The position numbers and the translations under genes are program-made. From contig CCMO02000001.1 in the NCBI GenBank assembly GCA_000751295.2, positions 3,686,615 through 3,750,614 on the forward strand: a stretch of DNA of 64,000 bases, read 5' to 3'. Numbering within the stretch: position 1 is the first letter of the stretch; each line of letters begins with the position of its first letter. Below the pieces are notes generated by a model. The model searched no databases, had not been told where the DNA came from, and saw only the letters and a list, made by a program, of their open reading frames with translations. This DNA is from a bacterium YEK0313. Lineage in GTDB: Bacteria; Pseudomonadota; Alphaproteobacteria; Rhizobiales; Phreatobacteraceae. Below are positions 34,235 through 43,507 of the stretch, piece by piece.

Positions 34235-36118
34235 ATGCTGACCGGCATTCGCACAACTTTCGCCACGGGCTTCATGCGCTACGTGCTCATCGCCCTGATG
34301 AGCGTGCTCGTCGGCAGCTTTGCGATCTGGGGCATCGGCGACATCTTCCGGGGCGGCACCTCGACGACGCTCGCCTCGATCGGCAGCACGCAGATCTCGC
34401 AGCAGACCTTCCAGACCATGTACAACCGCGAGGTCCAGAATCTCGGCCGCATGCTCGGCCGCGGCGTGACGCCCGACCAGGCCCGCTCCTTCGGCATCGA
34501 GCAGCGCGTGCTGAGCCAGCTCGTCACCGACGCGACGCTGGACGAGCGCGGCCGCCAGCTCGGTCTCGGCATCGACGACGAGACCATCCGCACCCGCATC
34601 GTCTCCTCCCCCTCGTTCCGCGGCCCTTCCGGCCAGTTCGACATCAACGTCTTCCGTGAACTGCTGCGCCAGAACGGCTTCACCGAGCAGAGCTATATCG
34701 ACATCGAGCGCCGCCTGGCCGTCCGCCAGCAGCTCGCCGGCGCCGTCTCCGACCGCCTCGGCACGCCGCAGCTCCTGATCGACACCCTCGCCCGCTACCA
34801 GGCCGAGACGCGGACCGCCCAGTTCGTGACGATCGGCGCGCGCGCGGCCGGCGACGTGCCGGCGCCCGAGGCCAGCGTGCTGCAGGCCTATTTCGATGCC
34901 AACAAGGCGAGCTTCCGCGCGCCGGAATACCGCAAGCTGGTGCTGCTGACGCTGTCGCCGCAGGATCAGGCCGCCTTCGTGCAGGTGCCGGATGCCGACA
35001 TCGAAGCCGAGGTCCAGCGCCTGCGCGATACCGGCGAGAAGCGGACGATCCAGCAGATCGTCTTCCCGAGCGCCGAAGAGGCGCAGGCGGCCCTCGCCCG
35101 CATCCGGGCCGGCCTCGAATTCGCCGAGGTCGCCAAGGAGCGCAATATTTCCGAGACCGACCTGACGCTCGGCCATCTGGCGCGGGCGGAAGTGGCCGAC
35201 GCGCAGGTGCGCGATGCCGCCTTCGCGCTCGCCGAAGGCGCCGTCAGCGATCCGATCCGCGGCAGTTTCGGCACGGTTCTGGTGCGCGTCACCAAGATCG
35301 ACGCGGTCAATGCCGAGGCCCTGCGCGAGCAGGCCCGCACCCGCCTCGCCGTCGAGCTGGCGCGCAACGCCGTCAACGACCTGCACGACAAGGTCGAGCG
35401 CGAGCGCGCGACCGGCCTGCCGCTGGCCGACATTGCCGCCAAGGTGGGCCTCACCGTCAGCGTCGTCGACGCGGTCGATCAGACCGGCGCCGATCCGGCC
35501 GGCGTGCAGCTCAACCTGACCGGCGCCAATCTGGTGCTGCCGGCCGCCTTCCGTGCCGATGTCGGCATGGAGAACGATCCGGTGCAGGTGCGCGAGACCG
35601 GCGCCTTCATCTGGTTCGAGGTGGCGGCGATCACGCCGGCGCGCGACCGCACGCTCGACGAAGTCAAGGACCGCGTCGAAGCCCGATGGCGTGAGGACGA
35701 GGTGAAGGGCCGCATCACCAAAGCGGCGACCGAGATGACGGAGGCGATCCGCCAGGGCAAGACGCTCGCAGAACTCGCCGCTCCGCTCAGCCTCGAGGTC
35801 AAGACCAGCCGAGCCTTTACGCGTCAGACGACCGAAGGCGACTGGGGCACCGGAGCGATCCAGGCCCTGTTCGCCACGCCGAAGGGTCAGGCCGGCAATG
35901 CGCCGGCCGCCGACGGCATCGACCGGATCGTGTTCGTCACCGAGGACATCACCGTCCCGGCCGACGCCGCGGTCGACGCCCGCACCCAGGCTCAACTCAC
36001 CCAGTCGATCGAGGACGACATCCTTGGTCAGTACATCGCGCGCCTGCAGAAGGACTATGGAGTCAGCATCAACCAGACGGTGCTGCGCCGCGCGATCGGC
36101 GGTGGCGACGGCGGCTAA
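34235..36118 (+). CDS. ppiD: PpiD-type periplasmic peptidyl-prolyl isomerase / chaperone
   Basis: A 627-residue protein anchored by one N-terminal helix (residues 12-32) with a periplasmic body. A SurA-like N-terminal chaperone region (residues 40-190) is followed by a parvulin rotamase domain (about residues 265-355, RTIQQIVFPSAEEAQAALARI to VRVTKI), then a second chaperone-like region. PpiD sits at the Sec translocon and receives newly exported proteins. The ATG at 34235 gives the expected short cytoplasmic tail before the anchor; the frame is open 18 codons earlier. It is 31 bases from trpE and probably in one transcript with it. Confidence 0.9.
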   Translation: MLTGIRTTFATGFMRYVLIALMSVLVGSFAIWGIGDIFRGGTSTTLASIGSTQISQQTFQTMYNREVQNLGRMLGRGVTPDQARSFGIEQRVLSQLVTDATLDERGRQLGLGIDDETIRTRIVSSPSFRGPSGQFDINVFRELLRQNGFTEQSYIDIERRLAVRQQLAGAVSDRLGTPQLLIDTLARYQAETRTAQFVTIGARAAGDVPAPEASVLQAYFDANKASFRAPEYRKLVLLTLSPQDQAAFVQVPDADIEAEVQRLRDTGEKRTIQQIVFPSAEEAQAALARIRAGLEFAEVAKERNISETDLTLGHLARAEVADAQVRDAAFALAEGAVSDPIRGSFGTVLVRVTKIDAVNAEALREQARTRLAVELARNAVNDLHDKVERERATGLPLADIAAKVGLTVSVVDAVDQTGADPAGVQLNLTGANLVLPAAFRADVGMENDPVQVRETGAFIWFEVAAITPARDRTLDEVKDRVEARWREDEVKGRITKAATEMTEAIRQGKTLAELAAPLSLEVKTSRAFTRQTTEGDWGTGAIQALFATPKGQAGNAPAADGIDRIVFVTEDITVPADAAVDARTQAQLTQSIEDDILGQYIARLQKDYGVSINQTVLRRAIGGGDGG

Positions 36119-36149
36119 GGCCCGCCCGCTCCCCGCGGGAGACACGACA

Positions 36150-37667
36150 ATGCAGATCGAACCGGCCTTCGAGGCCTTTGCGACCGTTCACGCCAGCGCC
36201 AAGCCGCAGGTCGTCTGGACGGCACTCGTTTCCGACTTGGAGACCCCGGTCTCCGCCTATCTCAAGATCGCCGGCCAGAAATCGAACGCCTTCCTCCTCG
36301 AATCGGTCGAGGGCGGCGCCGTCAAAGGGCGCTATTCGATTCTGGGCATCGAGCCCGACCTGATCTGGCGCTGCCGCGGGTCGGTCGCCGAGATCAATCG
36401 GCGGCCCGCCGTCGACCGCACGGCCTTCGTCCCCCTGCCCGACGCTCCGCTCGTCGAGCTGCGCAAGCTGCTCGCCGAAAGCAAGATCGACGTGCCCGAC
36501 CGGCTGCCGCCGATGGCGGCCGGCGTGTTCGGCTACCTCGGCTACGACATGGTGCGGCAGATGGAGCACCTGCCCGACGTCAATCCGGACCCGCTCGGCC
36601 TGCCCGACGCCCTGTTCATCCGGCCGACCGTCGTGCTCGTCTTCGATGCGGTGAAGGACCAGATCACCGTCGTCACGCCGGTGCGGCCACAGCCGGGCCA
36701 GTCGGCACAAGCAGCCTATGACCGCGCGGTCGACCGGCTGACGGCCGTGGTGGACGCGCTCGACACGCCGCTCGACAAGCAGACGCCCCTGCCCGACCAC
36801 GGCGAGATCATGGACGGGCTGGTGTCGAACACCAGCGTCGAGGACTACTCGGCCATGGTCGACCGCGCCAAGGAGTACATTGCGGCCGGCGACATCTTCC
36901 AGGTCGTGCTGTCGCAGCGCTTCTCGACGCCATTCCAACTGCCGCCGTTCTCGCTCTATCGCGCGCTCCGGCGGGTCAATCCCTCGCCGTTCCTCTACTA
37001 TCTCGCCTTCGACGGCTTCTCGGTCGCCGGCTCCTCGCCGGAGATCCTGGTACGGGTGCGCGACGGCAAGGTCACGATCCGGCCGATCGCCGGCACGCGG
37101 CCGCGCGGCGCGACGCCGGCGGACGACCAGCGCCTCGGCGCCGACCTGCTCGCCGATCAGAAGGAGCGCGCCGAACATCTGATGCTGCTCGATCTCGGGC
37201 GCAACGATGTCGGGCGCGTCGCCAAGATCGGCTCGGTCAACGTCACCGACAAGTTCTTCCTCGAGTTCTATTCGCATGTGATGCACATCGTCTCGAACGT
37301 CGAGGGCGACCTTGATCCGCGCCACGACCTGATCGACGCGATGGCCGCCGGTTTTCCGGCGGGCACCGTGTCGGGCGCGCCGAAGGTGCGGGCGATGCAG
37401 ATCATCGACGAACTGGAGAAGGAGAAGCGCGGCCTCTATGCCGGCTGCGTCGGCTATTTCTCCGCGACCGGTGCGATGGACACTTGCATCGTGCTGCGCA
37501 CGGCGGTGGTCAAGGACGGCGTCATGTATGTCCAGGCCGGCGCCGGCATCGTCGCCGACAGCGTCAATGCCATGGAACAGGCCGAATGCGTCAACAAGGC
37601 GAAAGCCCTGCTGACGGCGGCCGATGAAGCGGTGAAGACCGCCGCGCGCGCCGGGAGGGGACAATGA
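36150..37667 (+). CDS. trpE: anthranilate synthase component I
   Basis: A 505-residue TrpE that turns chorismate and ammonia into anthranilate. The N-terminal part has the feedback-site LLESVEGG near residue 50 and YLGYDMVRQMEHLP near residue 130. The chorismate-binding part has FQVVLSQRF, IAGTRPRGAT, DLGRNDVGRV, HIVSNVEGDL and AGTVSGAPKVRAMQIIDELE. It is a separate gene, unlike the fused trpEG of Rhizobium. No trpL leader or attenuator precedes it; only 31 bases separate it from ppiD. The stop overlaps trpG (ATGA). Confidence 0.97.
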   Translation: MQIEPAFEAFATVHASAKPQVVWTALVSDLETPVSAYLKIAGQKSNAFLLESVEGGAVKGRYSILGIEPDLIWRCRGSVAEINRRPAVDRTAFVPLPDAPLVELRKLLAESKIDVPDRLPPMAAGVFGYLGYDMVRQMEHLPDVNPDPLGLPDALFIRPTVVLVFDAVKDQITVVTPVRPQPGQSAQAAYDRAVDRLTAVVDALDTPLDKQTPLPDHGEIMDGLVSNTSVEDYSAMVDRAKEYIAAGDIFQVVLSQRFSTPFQLPPFSLYRALRRVNPSPFLYYLAFDGFSVAGSSPEILVRVRDGKVTIRPIAGTRPRGATPADDQRLGADLLADQKERAEHLMLLDLGRNDVGRVAKIGSVNVTDKFFLEFYSHVMHIVSNVEGDLDPRHDLIDAMAAGFPAGTVSGAPKVRAMQIIDELEKEKRGLYAGCVGYFSATGAMDTCIVLRTAVVKDGVMYVQAGAGIVADSVNAMEQAECVNKAKALLTAADEAVKTAARAGRGQ

Positions 37668-38263
37668 AGATTACCCTCATCGACAATTACGACAGCTTCA
37701 CCTGGAACCTCGTGCACTATATCGGCGGCCAGGGCGCCGAGGTCGACGTCGTCAGGAACGACAAGACCAGCGCCGAGGCGGTGATCGCGGCACGGCCGGA
37801 CGCCATCGTGCTGTCGCCGGGCCCCTGCACGCCGAACGAAGCGGGCATCTGCCTCGATCTCGTCGCCAAGGCATCCGCCGACATTCCGATGCTCGGCGTC
37901 TGCCTCGGCCACCAGGCCATGGGCCAGGCCTTCGGCGGGACGGTGGTCAGGGCGCCGGCGCCCATGCACGGCAAGCTGTCGGAGATCAGCCATTCCGGCC
38001 GCAGCGTGTTTCATGGCATCAACGGCCCGTTCCACGGCACGCGCTACCATTCGCTCGTGGTCGAGCGGTCGAGCCTGCCTGACGCGCTGGAGATCACCGC
38101 CGAAACCGAGGGCGGCATCATCATGGGCCTGATGCACAAGGACCGGCCGGTCCACGGCGTTCAGTTCCACCCCGAAAGCATCGCATCGGAACATGGCCAT
38201 CGGCTGATCGCCAACTTCCTCGGCCTGGCTTCCGCATGGAACGACGCCCGGAGGCGCGGCTGA
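37664..38263 (+). CDS. trpG: anthranilate synthase component II
   Basis: A 199-residue class I glutamine amidotransferase that supplies ammonia to TrpE. The nucleophile is in GVCLGHQAMGQAFGG near residue 82, the oxyanion segment is LSPGPCTPNEAG near residue 51, and the His-Glu pair is in VQFHPES near residue 167. It overlaps trpE by four bases and trpD by one base (TGATG). TrpG and PabA are alike, but the operon fixes the call. Confidence 0.97.
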   Translation: MKITLIDNYDSFTWNLVHYIGGQGAEVDVVRNDKTSAEAVIAARPDAIVLSPGPCTPNEAGICLDLVAKASADIPMLGVCLGHQAMGQAFGGTVVRAPAPMHGKLSEISHSGRSVFHGINGPFHGTRYHSLVVERSSLPDALEITAETEGGIIMGLMHKDRPVHGVQFHPESIASEHGHRLIANFLGLASAWNDARRRG

Positions 38264-39300
38264 TGGAACAGTTCAAATCCCTGATCGCGACGGTTGCGAA
38301 CGGCGCCAGTCTCGATCGCGCGGAAGCGCTGCGCGCCTTCGACATGATCATGTCGGGCGATGCCACGCCTTCGCAGGTGGGCGGGTTCCTGATGGCCCTG
38401 CGGGTGCGCGGCGAAACCGTCGAGGAGATCACCGCGGCGGTGGCCAGCATGCGTGCCAAGATGGTGACGGTCGAGGCTCCCGCCGACGCCGTCGACGTCG
38501 TCGGCACCGGCGGCGACGGCTCGCATTCGCTCAACATCTCGACCTGTGCCGCCTTCATCGTCGCCGGCACCGGCACACCGGTGGCCAAGCACGGCAACCG
38601 GGCCCTGTCCTCGCGCTCGGGCGCGGCCGACTGCCTGATGGCGCTCGGCGTCAGGGTCGATCTGACGCCCGAGGACATCGCGCGCTGCATCAGCGAGGCC
38701 GGCATCGGCTTCATGTTCGCTCCGGCCCATCATCCCGCCATGAAACATGTCGGGCCGACGCGGGTCGAGCTCGGTACCCGCACCATCTTCAACCTGCTCG
38801 GCCCGCTGTCCAACCCGGCCGGCGTCAAGCGGCAGATGGTCGGCGTCTTCTCGCGCCAGTGGGTCGAGCCGCTGGCCGAGGTGCTGAACAATCTCGGCTC
38901 CACCAGCGCCTGGGTCGTGCACGGCTCGGACGGGCTCGACGAGATCACCGGCACCGGTCCGACCGCGGTCGCCGAACTGAAGGACGGGCGTGTCTCGACC
39001 TTCGAGGTCGGCCCTGGCGATGTCGGGCTGAAGCCCTGCCCGCCCGGCGCCCTCAAGGGCGGCGATGCCGCCGAGAATGCGGCGGCGCTGCGCGCGGTGC
39101 TGGCCGGCGCACGCAACCCCTATCGCGACGTGGCCGCGCTCAACGCGGCGGCGACACTGGTCGTCGCCGGCAAGGCCAGGACCCTGCCCGAAGGCTTCGC
39201 CATGGCGGAAGCCTCCATCGACAGCGGCGGCGCGAAGAGCCGGCTGGAACGGCTCATCGCCGTGTCGCAGCCGGCCGAGCGCGGAGAGACCCATGGCTGA
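38263..39300 (+). CDS. trpD: anthranilate phosphoribosyltransferase
   Basis: A 345-residue TrpD joining anthranilate to PRPP. The PRPP loop DVVGTGGDGSHSLNIST is near residue 83, KHGNRALSSRSGAADCLMALG near residue 112, and the anthranilate site FAPAHHPAMKHVGPTRVELGTRTIFNLLGPLSNPA near residue 155. The start at 38263 shares a base with the trpG stop; the frame is open nine codons earlier inside trpG. It overlaps trpC by eight bases. Confidence 0.97.
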   Translation: MEQFKSLIATVANGASLDRAEALRAFDMIMSGDATPSQVGGFLMALRVRGETVEEITAAVASMRAKMVTVEAPADAVDVVGTGGDGSHSLNISTCAAFIVAGTGTPVAKHGNRALSSRSGAADCLMALGVRVDLTPEDIARCISEAGIGFMFAPAHHPAMKHVGPTRVELGTRTIFNLLGPLSNPAGVKRQMVGVFSRQWVEPLAEVLNNLGSTSAWVVHGSDGLDEITGTGPTAVAELKDGRVSTFEVGPGDVGLKPCPPGALKGGDAAENAAALRAVLAGARNPYRDVAALNAAATLVVAGKARTLPEGFAMAEASIDSGGAKSRLERLIAVSQPAERGETHG

Positions 39301-40096
39301 CGTCCTGAAGCGGATCGAGACCTACAAGCTCGAGGAGATCGCCGCGGCGAAGGCCGCAAAGAGCCTCGCCGCGCTGGACGCCGAAGCGCGCGCCGCGCCG
39401 CCGCCGCGCGGCTTCGCCCAGGCGATCGGCGGCTGCCACGCGGACGGGCGGATCGCCCTCATTGCCGAGATCAAGAAGGCGAGCCCCTCCAAGGGGCTCA
39501 TCCGCCCCGATTTCGACCCGCCGGCGCTCGCCCGTGCCTATCAGGCGGGTGGAGCCGCCTGCCTTTCGGTCCTCACCGACGCGCCCTCGTTCCAGGGCGC
39601 GCCGGAATTCCTGACCGCGGCCCGCGCGGCGGCCAGCCTGCCCGCGCTGCGCAAGGATTTCATGCACGACGTCTATCAGGTCGCCGAAGCGCGCTCCTGG
39701 GGCGCCGACTGCATCCTGGTGATCATGGCTTCGGTCGACGACGCTCTGGCTGTCGACCTGGTCGCGGCCGCCCATGACTATGGCATGGACGCGCTCGTCG
39801 AGGTGCACGACGAGGCCGAGCTCGATCGGGCGCTGCGCTTGCCCTCCAGGCTCATCGGCATCAACAACCGCGACCTGCGGACCTTCGAGGTCACCCTCGC
39901 CACCTCCGAGCGGCTCGCGCCGCGCATCCCGGCGGATCGCATCATCGTCGGCGAGAGCGGCATCGCGACACCGGCCGACGTCGCAAGGCTTGCGTCCGTC
40001 GGTATCCGCACGCTGCTCGTCGGCGAGAGCCTGATGCGCCAGCCTGACGTTGCGGCAGCCACCCGCGCGCTGCTGACGCAGCACGCCGCTACGTAA
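39293..40096 (+). CDS. trpC: indole-3-glycerol phosphate synthase
   Basis: A 267-residue TIM barrel closing the indole ring. Motifs: IAEIKKASPSKGLIRPDFDP near residue 57 with the catalytic lysine, SVLTDAPSFQGAPEFL near residue 90, LRKDFMHDVYQ near residue 118, INNRDLRTFEV near residue 190 and GESGI near residue 220. GGAGAG precedes the start, which lies inside the end of trpD. In related genomes moaC, moeA and lexA often follow; here a Tad-like gene follows after 235 bases in which I see no other gene. Confidence 0.97.
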   Translation: MADVLKRIETYKLEEIAAAKAAKSLAALDAEARAAPPPRGFAQAIGGCHADGRIALIAEIKKASPSKGLIRPDFDPPALARAYQAGGAACLSVLTDAPSFQGAPEFLTAARAAASLPALRKDFMHDVYQVAEARSWGADCILVIMASVDDALAVDLVAAAHDYGMDALVEVHDEAELDRALRLPSRLIGINNRDLRTFEVTLATSERLAPRIPADRIIVGESGIATPADVARLASVGIRTLLVGESLMRQPDVAAATRALLTQHAAT

Positions 40097-40331
40097 GGCC
40101 CGGCTGCGGGAGGTATCGCAGCGCGCCTTTGGAACCGCATGGTCAACGGCAGGTAAATGCCCGCCGGACAATGATCGGACAATTGAAACCCGCCCGATTG
40201 CGATTGCTTATCGGGTGCTCGCTACAGTCGCTCCTCGGGCCCGGATTTCTCTCACGCCGCGAATGGGCGGGCGCAGACCAGAGTCCTGCGAGAAATTCGG
40301 GCTGGGTCGCGGGCATGGGGCGATCGGGCGA

Positions 40332-41528
40332 ATGTCGAGCCTAATCCGGAAATTCCGTGGCGATCGCCGCGGCACGGTCGCGGTCGTGCTGGCCATCGCC
40401 ATCTATCCGATCATGGTCATGGTCATCGCGGCCGTGGACATCACGCGTATCAGCGAGGCCGAGACGCGGCTGCACGCCGCCGTCGACATTGCCGCGCTGA
40501 CGGTCGCGCGCCAGCTTGCGGACGGCAAGCTGACCGGCGATCCGACGCCGACGGCCCGGGCGATCGTCGAAGCCAATCTCGGCGTCTCGTCCCTGACAAA
40601 TCTGCAGGTGAGCGCGCGCATCGACGGACCGGCCGTCACCGTCGACGGCAGCGGTCAGATGCCGCTGACCTCGAGCCTCATGAACGGCGGTCCGGCCACC
40701 GTGACCGCGACGGCCAGCGCGATCTGGCGCACCAAGAAGATCGACCTCGTCCTGGTGCTCGACAATACCGGCTCGATGGCGAATGCCGGCAAGATGGATG
40801 CGCTCAAGGCCGCGGCGACCAATCTCGTCAATACGCTGAGCCGGGCCGCGCCGAACCGGCCCGACGCGGTGCGCGTCGGCATCGTGCCGTTCGACACCCA
40901 GGTCAATGTCGGCACCAGCTATCGCAACGAAACCTGGCTGCGCTTTTCCAGCACGACCACGGCCAGCAACTGGACCGGCTGCGTCATCGACCGCAACCAG
41001 CCCTACGACACCGACGATACGGCGCCTTCAGGCAGCGACACGGCCTTTCCGGCTCGCAACTGCTCGACCGGCAAGCTCGCGACCATTCTGCCCCTGACCA
41101 CCGACTGGACCGCCCTGACCAACAAGATCGCGGCGATGAACCCGTCCGGCAACACCAATGTCACGATCGGGCTGGCCTGGGGTCTGCACATGCTGACCCC
41201 GGCCCAGCCGCTGACCAATGCGCGGACGGTCGCGCAGGAGCCGGAGCTCGAGCGGATCATCATCCTGCTCACCGACGGCGACAACACCCAGAACCGCTGG
41301 ACCACCAACGGCACCGAGATCGATGCCCGCACCGATGCGGCCTGCGCCAGCGTGAAGGCGAACGGCATCCGCCTCTACACGATCCGCGTCATCGACGGCG
41401 ATGCCGCCCTGCTGCGCCGCTGCGCCTCGCAGACCACCATGTATTATTCGGTGGCGCAGGCGAGCGAGCTCGGACCGGTCTTCCAGCGCATCGCCACCGA
41501 GATCACCCAGCTGCGCCTGACCCAATAA
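40332..41528 (+). CDS. TadG-like protein with von Willebrand factor A domain
   Basis: A 398-residue protein. The N-terminus is a Tad/TadG-type anchor: basic RKFRGDRRG followed by a hydrophobic helix (residues 18-38) and then DITRISEAETRLHAAVDIAALTVARQLADG, typical of TadE/TadG pseudopilin-like proteins. From residue 138 a vWA domain follows with the metal-site motif LVLDNTGSM, TNVTIGLAWGLHML, IIILLTDGDNTQN and a C-terminal CASQTTMYYSVAQASELGPVFQRIATEI. Such proteins accompany Flp/Tad pili, but no other tad gene is in the window, so it stands alone. It probably has its own promoter in the 235-base gap after trpC. Confidence 0.85.
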   Translation: MSSLIRKFRGDRRGTVAVVLAIAIYPIMVMVIAAVDITRISEAETRLHAAVDIAALTVARQLADGKLTGDPTPTARAIVEANLGVSSLTNLQVSARIDGPAVTVDGSGQMPLTSSLMNGGPATVTATASAIWRTKKIDLVLVLDNTGSMANAGKMDALKAAATNLVNTLSRAAPNRPDAVRVGIVPFDTQVNVGTSYRNETWLRFSSTTTASNWTGCVIDRNQPYDTDDTAPSGSDTAFPARNCSTGKLATILPLTTDWTALTNKIAAMNPSGNTNVTIGLAWGLHMLTPAQPLTNARTVAQEPELERIIILLTDGDNTQNRWTTNGTEIDARTDAACASVKANGIRLYTIRVIDGDAALLRRCASQTTMYYSVAQASELGPVFQRIATEITQLRLTQ

Positions 41529-41542
41529 CCCGGACACAAGAA

Positions 41543-41569
41543 AGGCCCGGTGCCGACGGCATCGGGCCT
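41543..41569. terminator. bidirectional terminator between convergent genes
   Basis: A long hairpin, AGGCCCG-G-TGCC / GGCA-T-CGGGCCT with loop GAC, pairs at 11 positions plus a G-T wobble. Read on the minus strand it is followed by TTTCTT; on the plus strand by CGAAAAC. It lies between the convergent vWA and phasin genes and could serve both. Confidence 0.6.
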
Positions 41570-41603
41570 CGAAAACAGTCGTCGGCCGGAAAAACGCCGC
41601 GGC

Positions 41604-41939
41604 TCAGCGCGCGGCAACCTTGCCGAACAGGCCTTCATAGGGCTGCGCCGCTTCCTTCGCGAGGTCGGCATAGAGCTCGCCGATCTTGGTCGCCCGCGCG
41701 ACGGCCGCCTCGTAGCCCGCCTTGACCAGCTCCGACTGCAGCTCGAGCGCCTTGTCGAGGCTCTTCACGGTGGCGAATTTCTCGACCGCGGCCGTGCCGT
41801 CCTCGACCGACTTGCGAGCGTAGTCGACGAATTCGGCGGCGATCGCCTGGTAGCCCTTGGTCACCGCGGTCAGGCTCTTGACGGTGCGATCGAGACCGTC
41901 CTTGCCGAGTTTCTGCACGTCATCGAAGTTCTGGAACAT
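41604..41939 (-). CDS. phasin family protein
   Basis: A 111-residue, all-helical phasin, a small protein that coats polyhydroxyalkanoate granules. It matches the pattern KSLTAVTKGYQAIAAEFVDYARKSVEDGTAAVEKFATVKSLDKALELQSELVKAGYEAAVARATKIGELYADLAKEA in shape, with regular hydrophobic spacing and no cysteine. AGGAG lies eight bases before the ATG. A promoter with PhaR-like sites lies upstream, which supports a role in PHA storage. Other pha genes are outside the window. Confidence 0.85.
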   Translation of the reverse strand: MFQNFDDVQKLGKDGLDRTVKSLTAVTKGYQAIAAEFVDYARKSVEDGTAAVEKFATVKSLDKALELQSELVKAGYEAAVARATKIGELYADLAKEAAQPYEGLFGKVAAR

Positions 41940-42013
41940 GACATGACTCCTGCCGCGGCTGCGCCGCCGGGGTTTAATTTTTCGCCAGGAAAAGTGGTCC
42001 TGGGGACAGAAAT

Positions 42014-42042
42014 CACCTAGCGGCCTCGCTGCACTGCGTCAA
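42014..42042 (-). promoter_or_regulatory. candidate phasin promoter
   Basis: On the minus strand TTGACG (complement of 42037-42042) and TAGGTG (complement of 42014-42019) are spaced by 17 bases, about 75 bases upstream of the phasin start. A six-base-pair stem (CCAGGA / TCCTGG) lies in the would-be leader. Prediction only. Confidence 0.4.
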
Positions 42043-42062
42043 CGACAATGTGCAATGCAACA
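42029..42062. promoter_or_regulatory. possible PhaR operator
   Basis: CTGCACTGCG at 42029-42038 overlaps the predicted -35 box and spacer, and TGTGCAATGCAACA at 42049-42062 contains the palindrome TGCA-A-TGCA just upstream. Repeated TGCA-type half sites are the kind of sequence bound by the PHA-responsive repressor PhaR in front of phasin genes in other alphaproteobacteria. The match to a defined consensus is loose. Confidence 0.35.
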
Positions 42063-42375
42063 TCAACAATATCAAGCCACTAACCCTGATCGAGCGATCA
42101 GCGTGCCGGCTTTCTTTCGCGATTCGGGCTGATTCGCTTAACCAACTGGCAACCGCGACACGATAGCGTTCGTCCTACGTTACCCGTGAGCAACGGGGAG
42201 CGGCGTCAAGAGTACGGCTGCGTATCGCCGAGAGTGGTGTTGCGTCGCCGGCGGCCCTTTGGGCCGTCGGTTTCGCAAGGCCGGCAGATCCGCGCTTGAC
42301 CTCGAACACGCGAGGGACAGGGACGCGGACCGGTCGCCAGAAGGCATCGGCCGCCTGGAGTTCAGGGGTGGTGCA

Positions 42376-43461
42376 ATGGCGGCCACAGTCGGCGCTGGTC
42401 GGATTGTGTCAGGGCATCTCGTCAGACGGCTTGCCATGATGGCCGTCACGGCGGGTGCGCTCGCGACGGCCCTGCCCCACACGGTCGAGGCGCGGCCGCG
42501 CCGCTATGGCGGCTACATGCCGGCCTATTCAGCCATCGTCATCGATGCCAAGACCGGCCAGACGCTGCATCAGGAATCGCCCGACGCTCAGCGCTTTCCC
42601 GCGTCCGTCACCAAGGTGATGACGCTCTATCTGCTGTTCGAGCAGATCGAAGCGGGTCGCTTCTCGCTGCAGTCGCCGCTGCGCGTTTCGGCCGAGGCCG
42701 CAAGCCAGCCGCCGTCGAAGCTCGGCGTGCGCCCGGGCTCGACGATCACGGTAGAAGAGGCGATCCGCGCGCTCGTCACCAAGTCGGCCAATGACGTGGC
42801 CGTGGTGATCGCCGAGAACATCGCCGCTGACGAGGAGCGCTTCGCCACGCTGATGACGCGCCGCGCGCGCTCGCTGGGCATGAGCCGCACCACCTTCCGC
42901 AACGCCTCCGGCCTGCCCGATGCCGAGCAGATGACCACCGCGCGGGATCTCGCCACCCTCGGCCGAGCCATCCAGGACCATTTCCCGCGCTACTGGAGCT
43001 ATTTCCAGACCTATTCCTTCGCCTATCGGGGCGTCAATCACCGCAACCACAACCATCTGCTCGGCCGCGTCCAGGGCGTCGACGGCATCAAGACCGGCTA
43101 TACCCGCGCCTCCGGCTTCAACCTCCTGACCTCCGCCCGCCGCGGCGACCGCCAACTGGTGGCCGTCGTGCTCGGCGGCCGCTCGGGCGGCTGGCGCGAC
43201 GCGCGCATGCGCCAGCTGCTGGAAGCCAATTTCCCGCAGGCCTATGCCGGCCGCCGCACCGCGCCGATGATCGCGCGCGCCGCCGAACCGGAAAGCCGCC
43301 CGACCCGCATCGCCGTCGCCGCCCAGGTGCCGGTGCCCGGCCGCCGCCAGCCGGTCGCCGCGCCCATGCAGATCACGCCGATGGAGCGCCCTGCCCCCGC
43401 AGCGTCCGGTCATCCGCGAGGAGAGCGCGCCGGCGCCGGTCACCGCAGCGCTCGCCTATAG
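42376..43461 (+). CDS. D-alanyl-D-alanine carboxypeptidase (5' part of a frameshifted carboxypeptidase-SPOR gene)
   Basis: A penicillin-binding D,D-peptidase that trims peptidoglycan stem peptides. The signal peptide spans about residues 1-40. The nucleophile is in PASVTKVMT (SxxK), the second motif KSANDVAV (SxN) and the third DGIKTGY (KTG), so the active site is complete. The frame ends at 43461 in an unlike Arg/Gly tail. Dropping one C from the CCCCC run at 43394-43398 gives PAPQRPVIREESAPAPVTAALAYS and joins without a stop to the SPOR domain ending at 43876. The intended product is therefore one protein of about 500 residues. AGGGG lies eight bases before the ATG. About 430 bases upstream hold the promoters of this gene and of the phasin gene. 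Confidence 0.85.
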   Translation: MAATVGAGRIVSGHLVRRLAMMAVTAGALATALPHTVEARPRRYGGYMPAYSAIVIDAKTGQTLHQESPDAQRFPASVTKVMTLYLLFEQIEAGRFSLQSPLRVSAEAASQPPSKLGVRPGSTITVEEAIRALVTKSANDVAVVIAENIAADEERFATLMTRRARSLGMSRTTFRNASGLPDAEQMTTARDLATLGRAIQDHFPRYWSYFQTYSFAYRGVNHRNHNHLLGRVQGVDGIKTGYTRASGFNLLTSARRGDRQLVAVVLGGRSGGWRDARMRQLLEANFPQAYAGRRTAPMIARAAEPESRPTRIAVAAQVPVPGRRQPVAAPMQITPMERPAPAASGHPRGERAGAGHRSARL

Positions 43462-43507
43462 CGGCCAGCCGGCGACCGCGCCGGGCAACCCCAATCCGCG
43501 GCCTGGC

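Noticed and set aside
36119..36149. trp leader peptide/attenuator
   Set aside because: Only 31 bases lie between ppiD and trpE, too short for a leader with attenuator stems.
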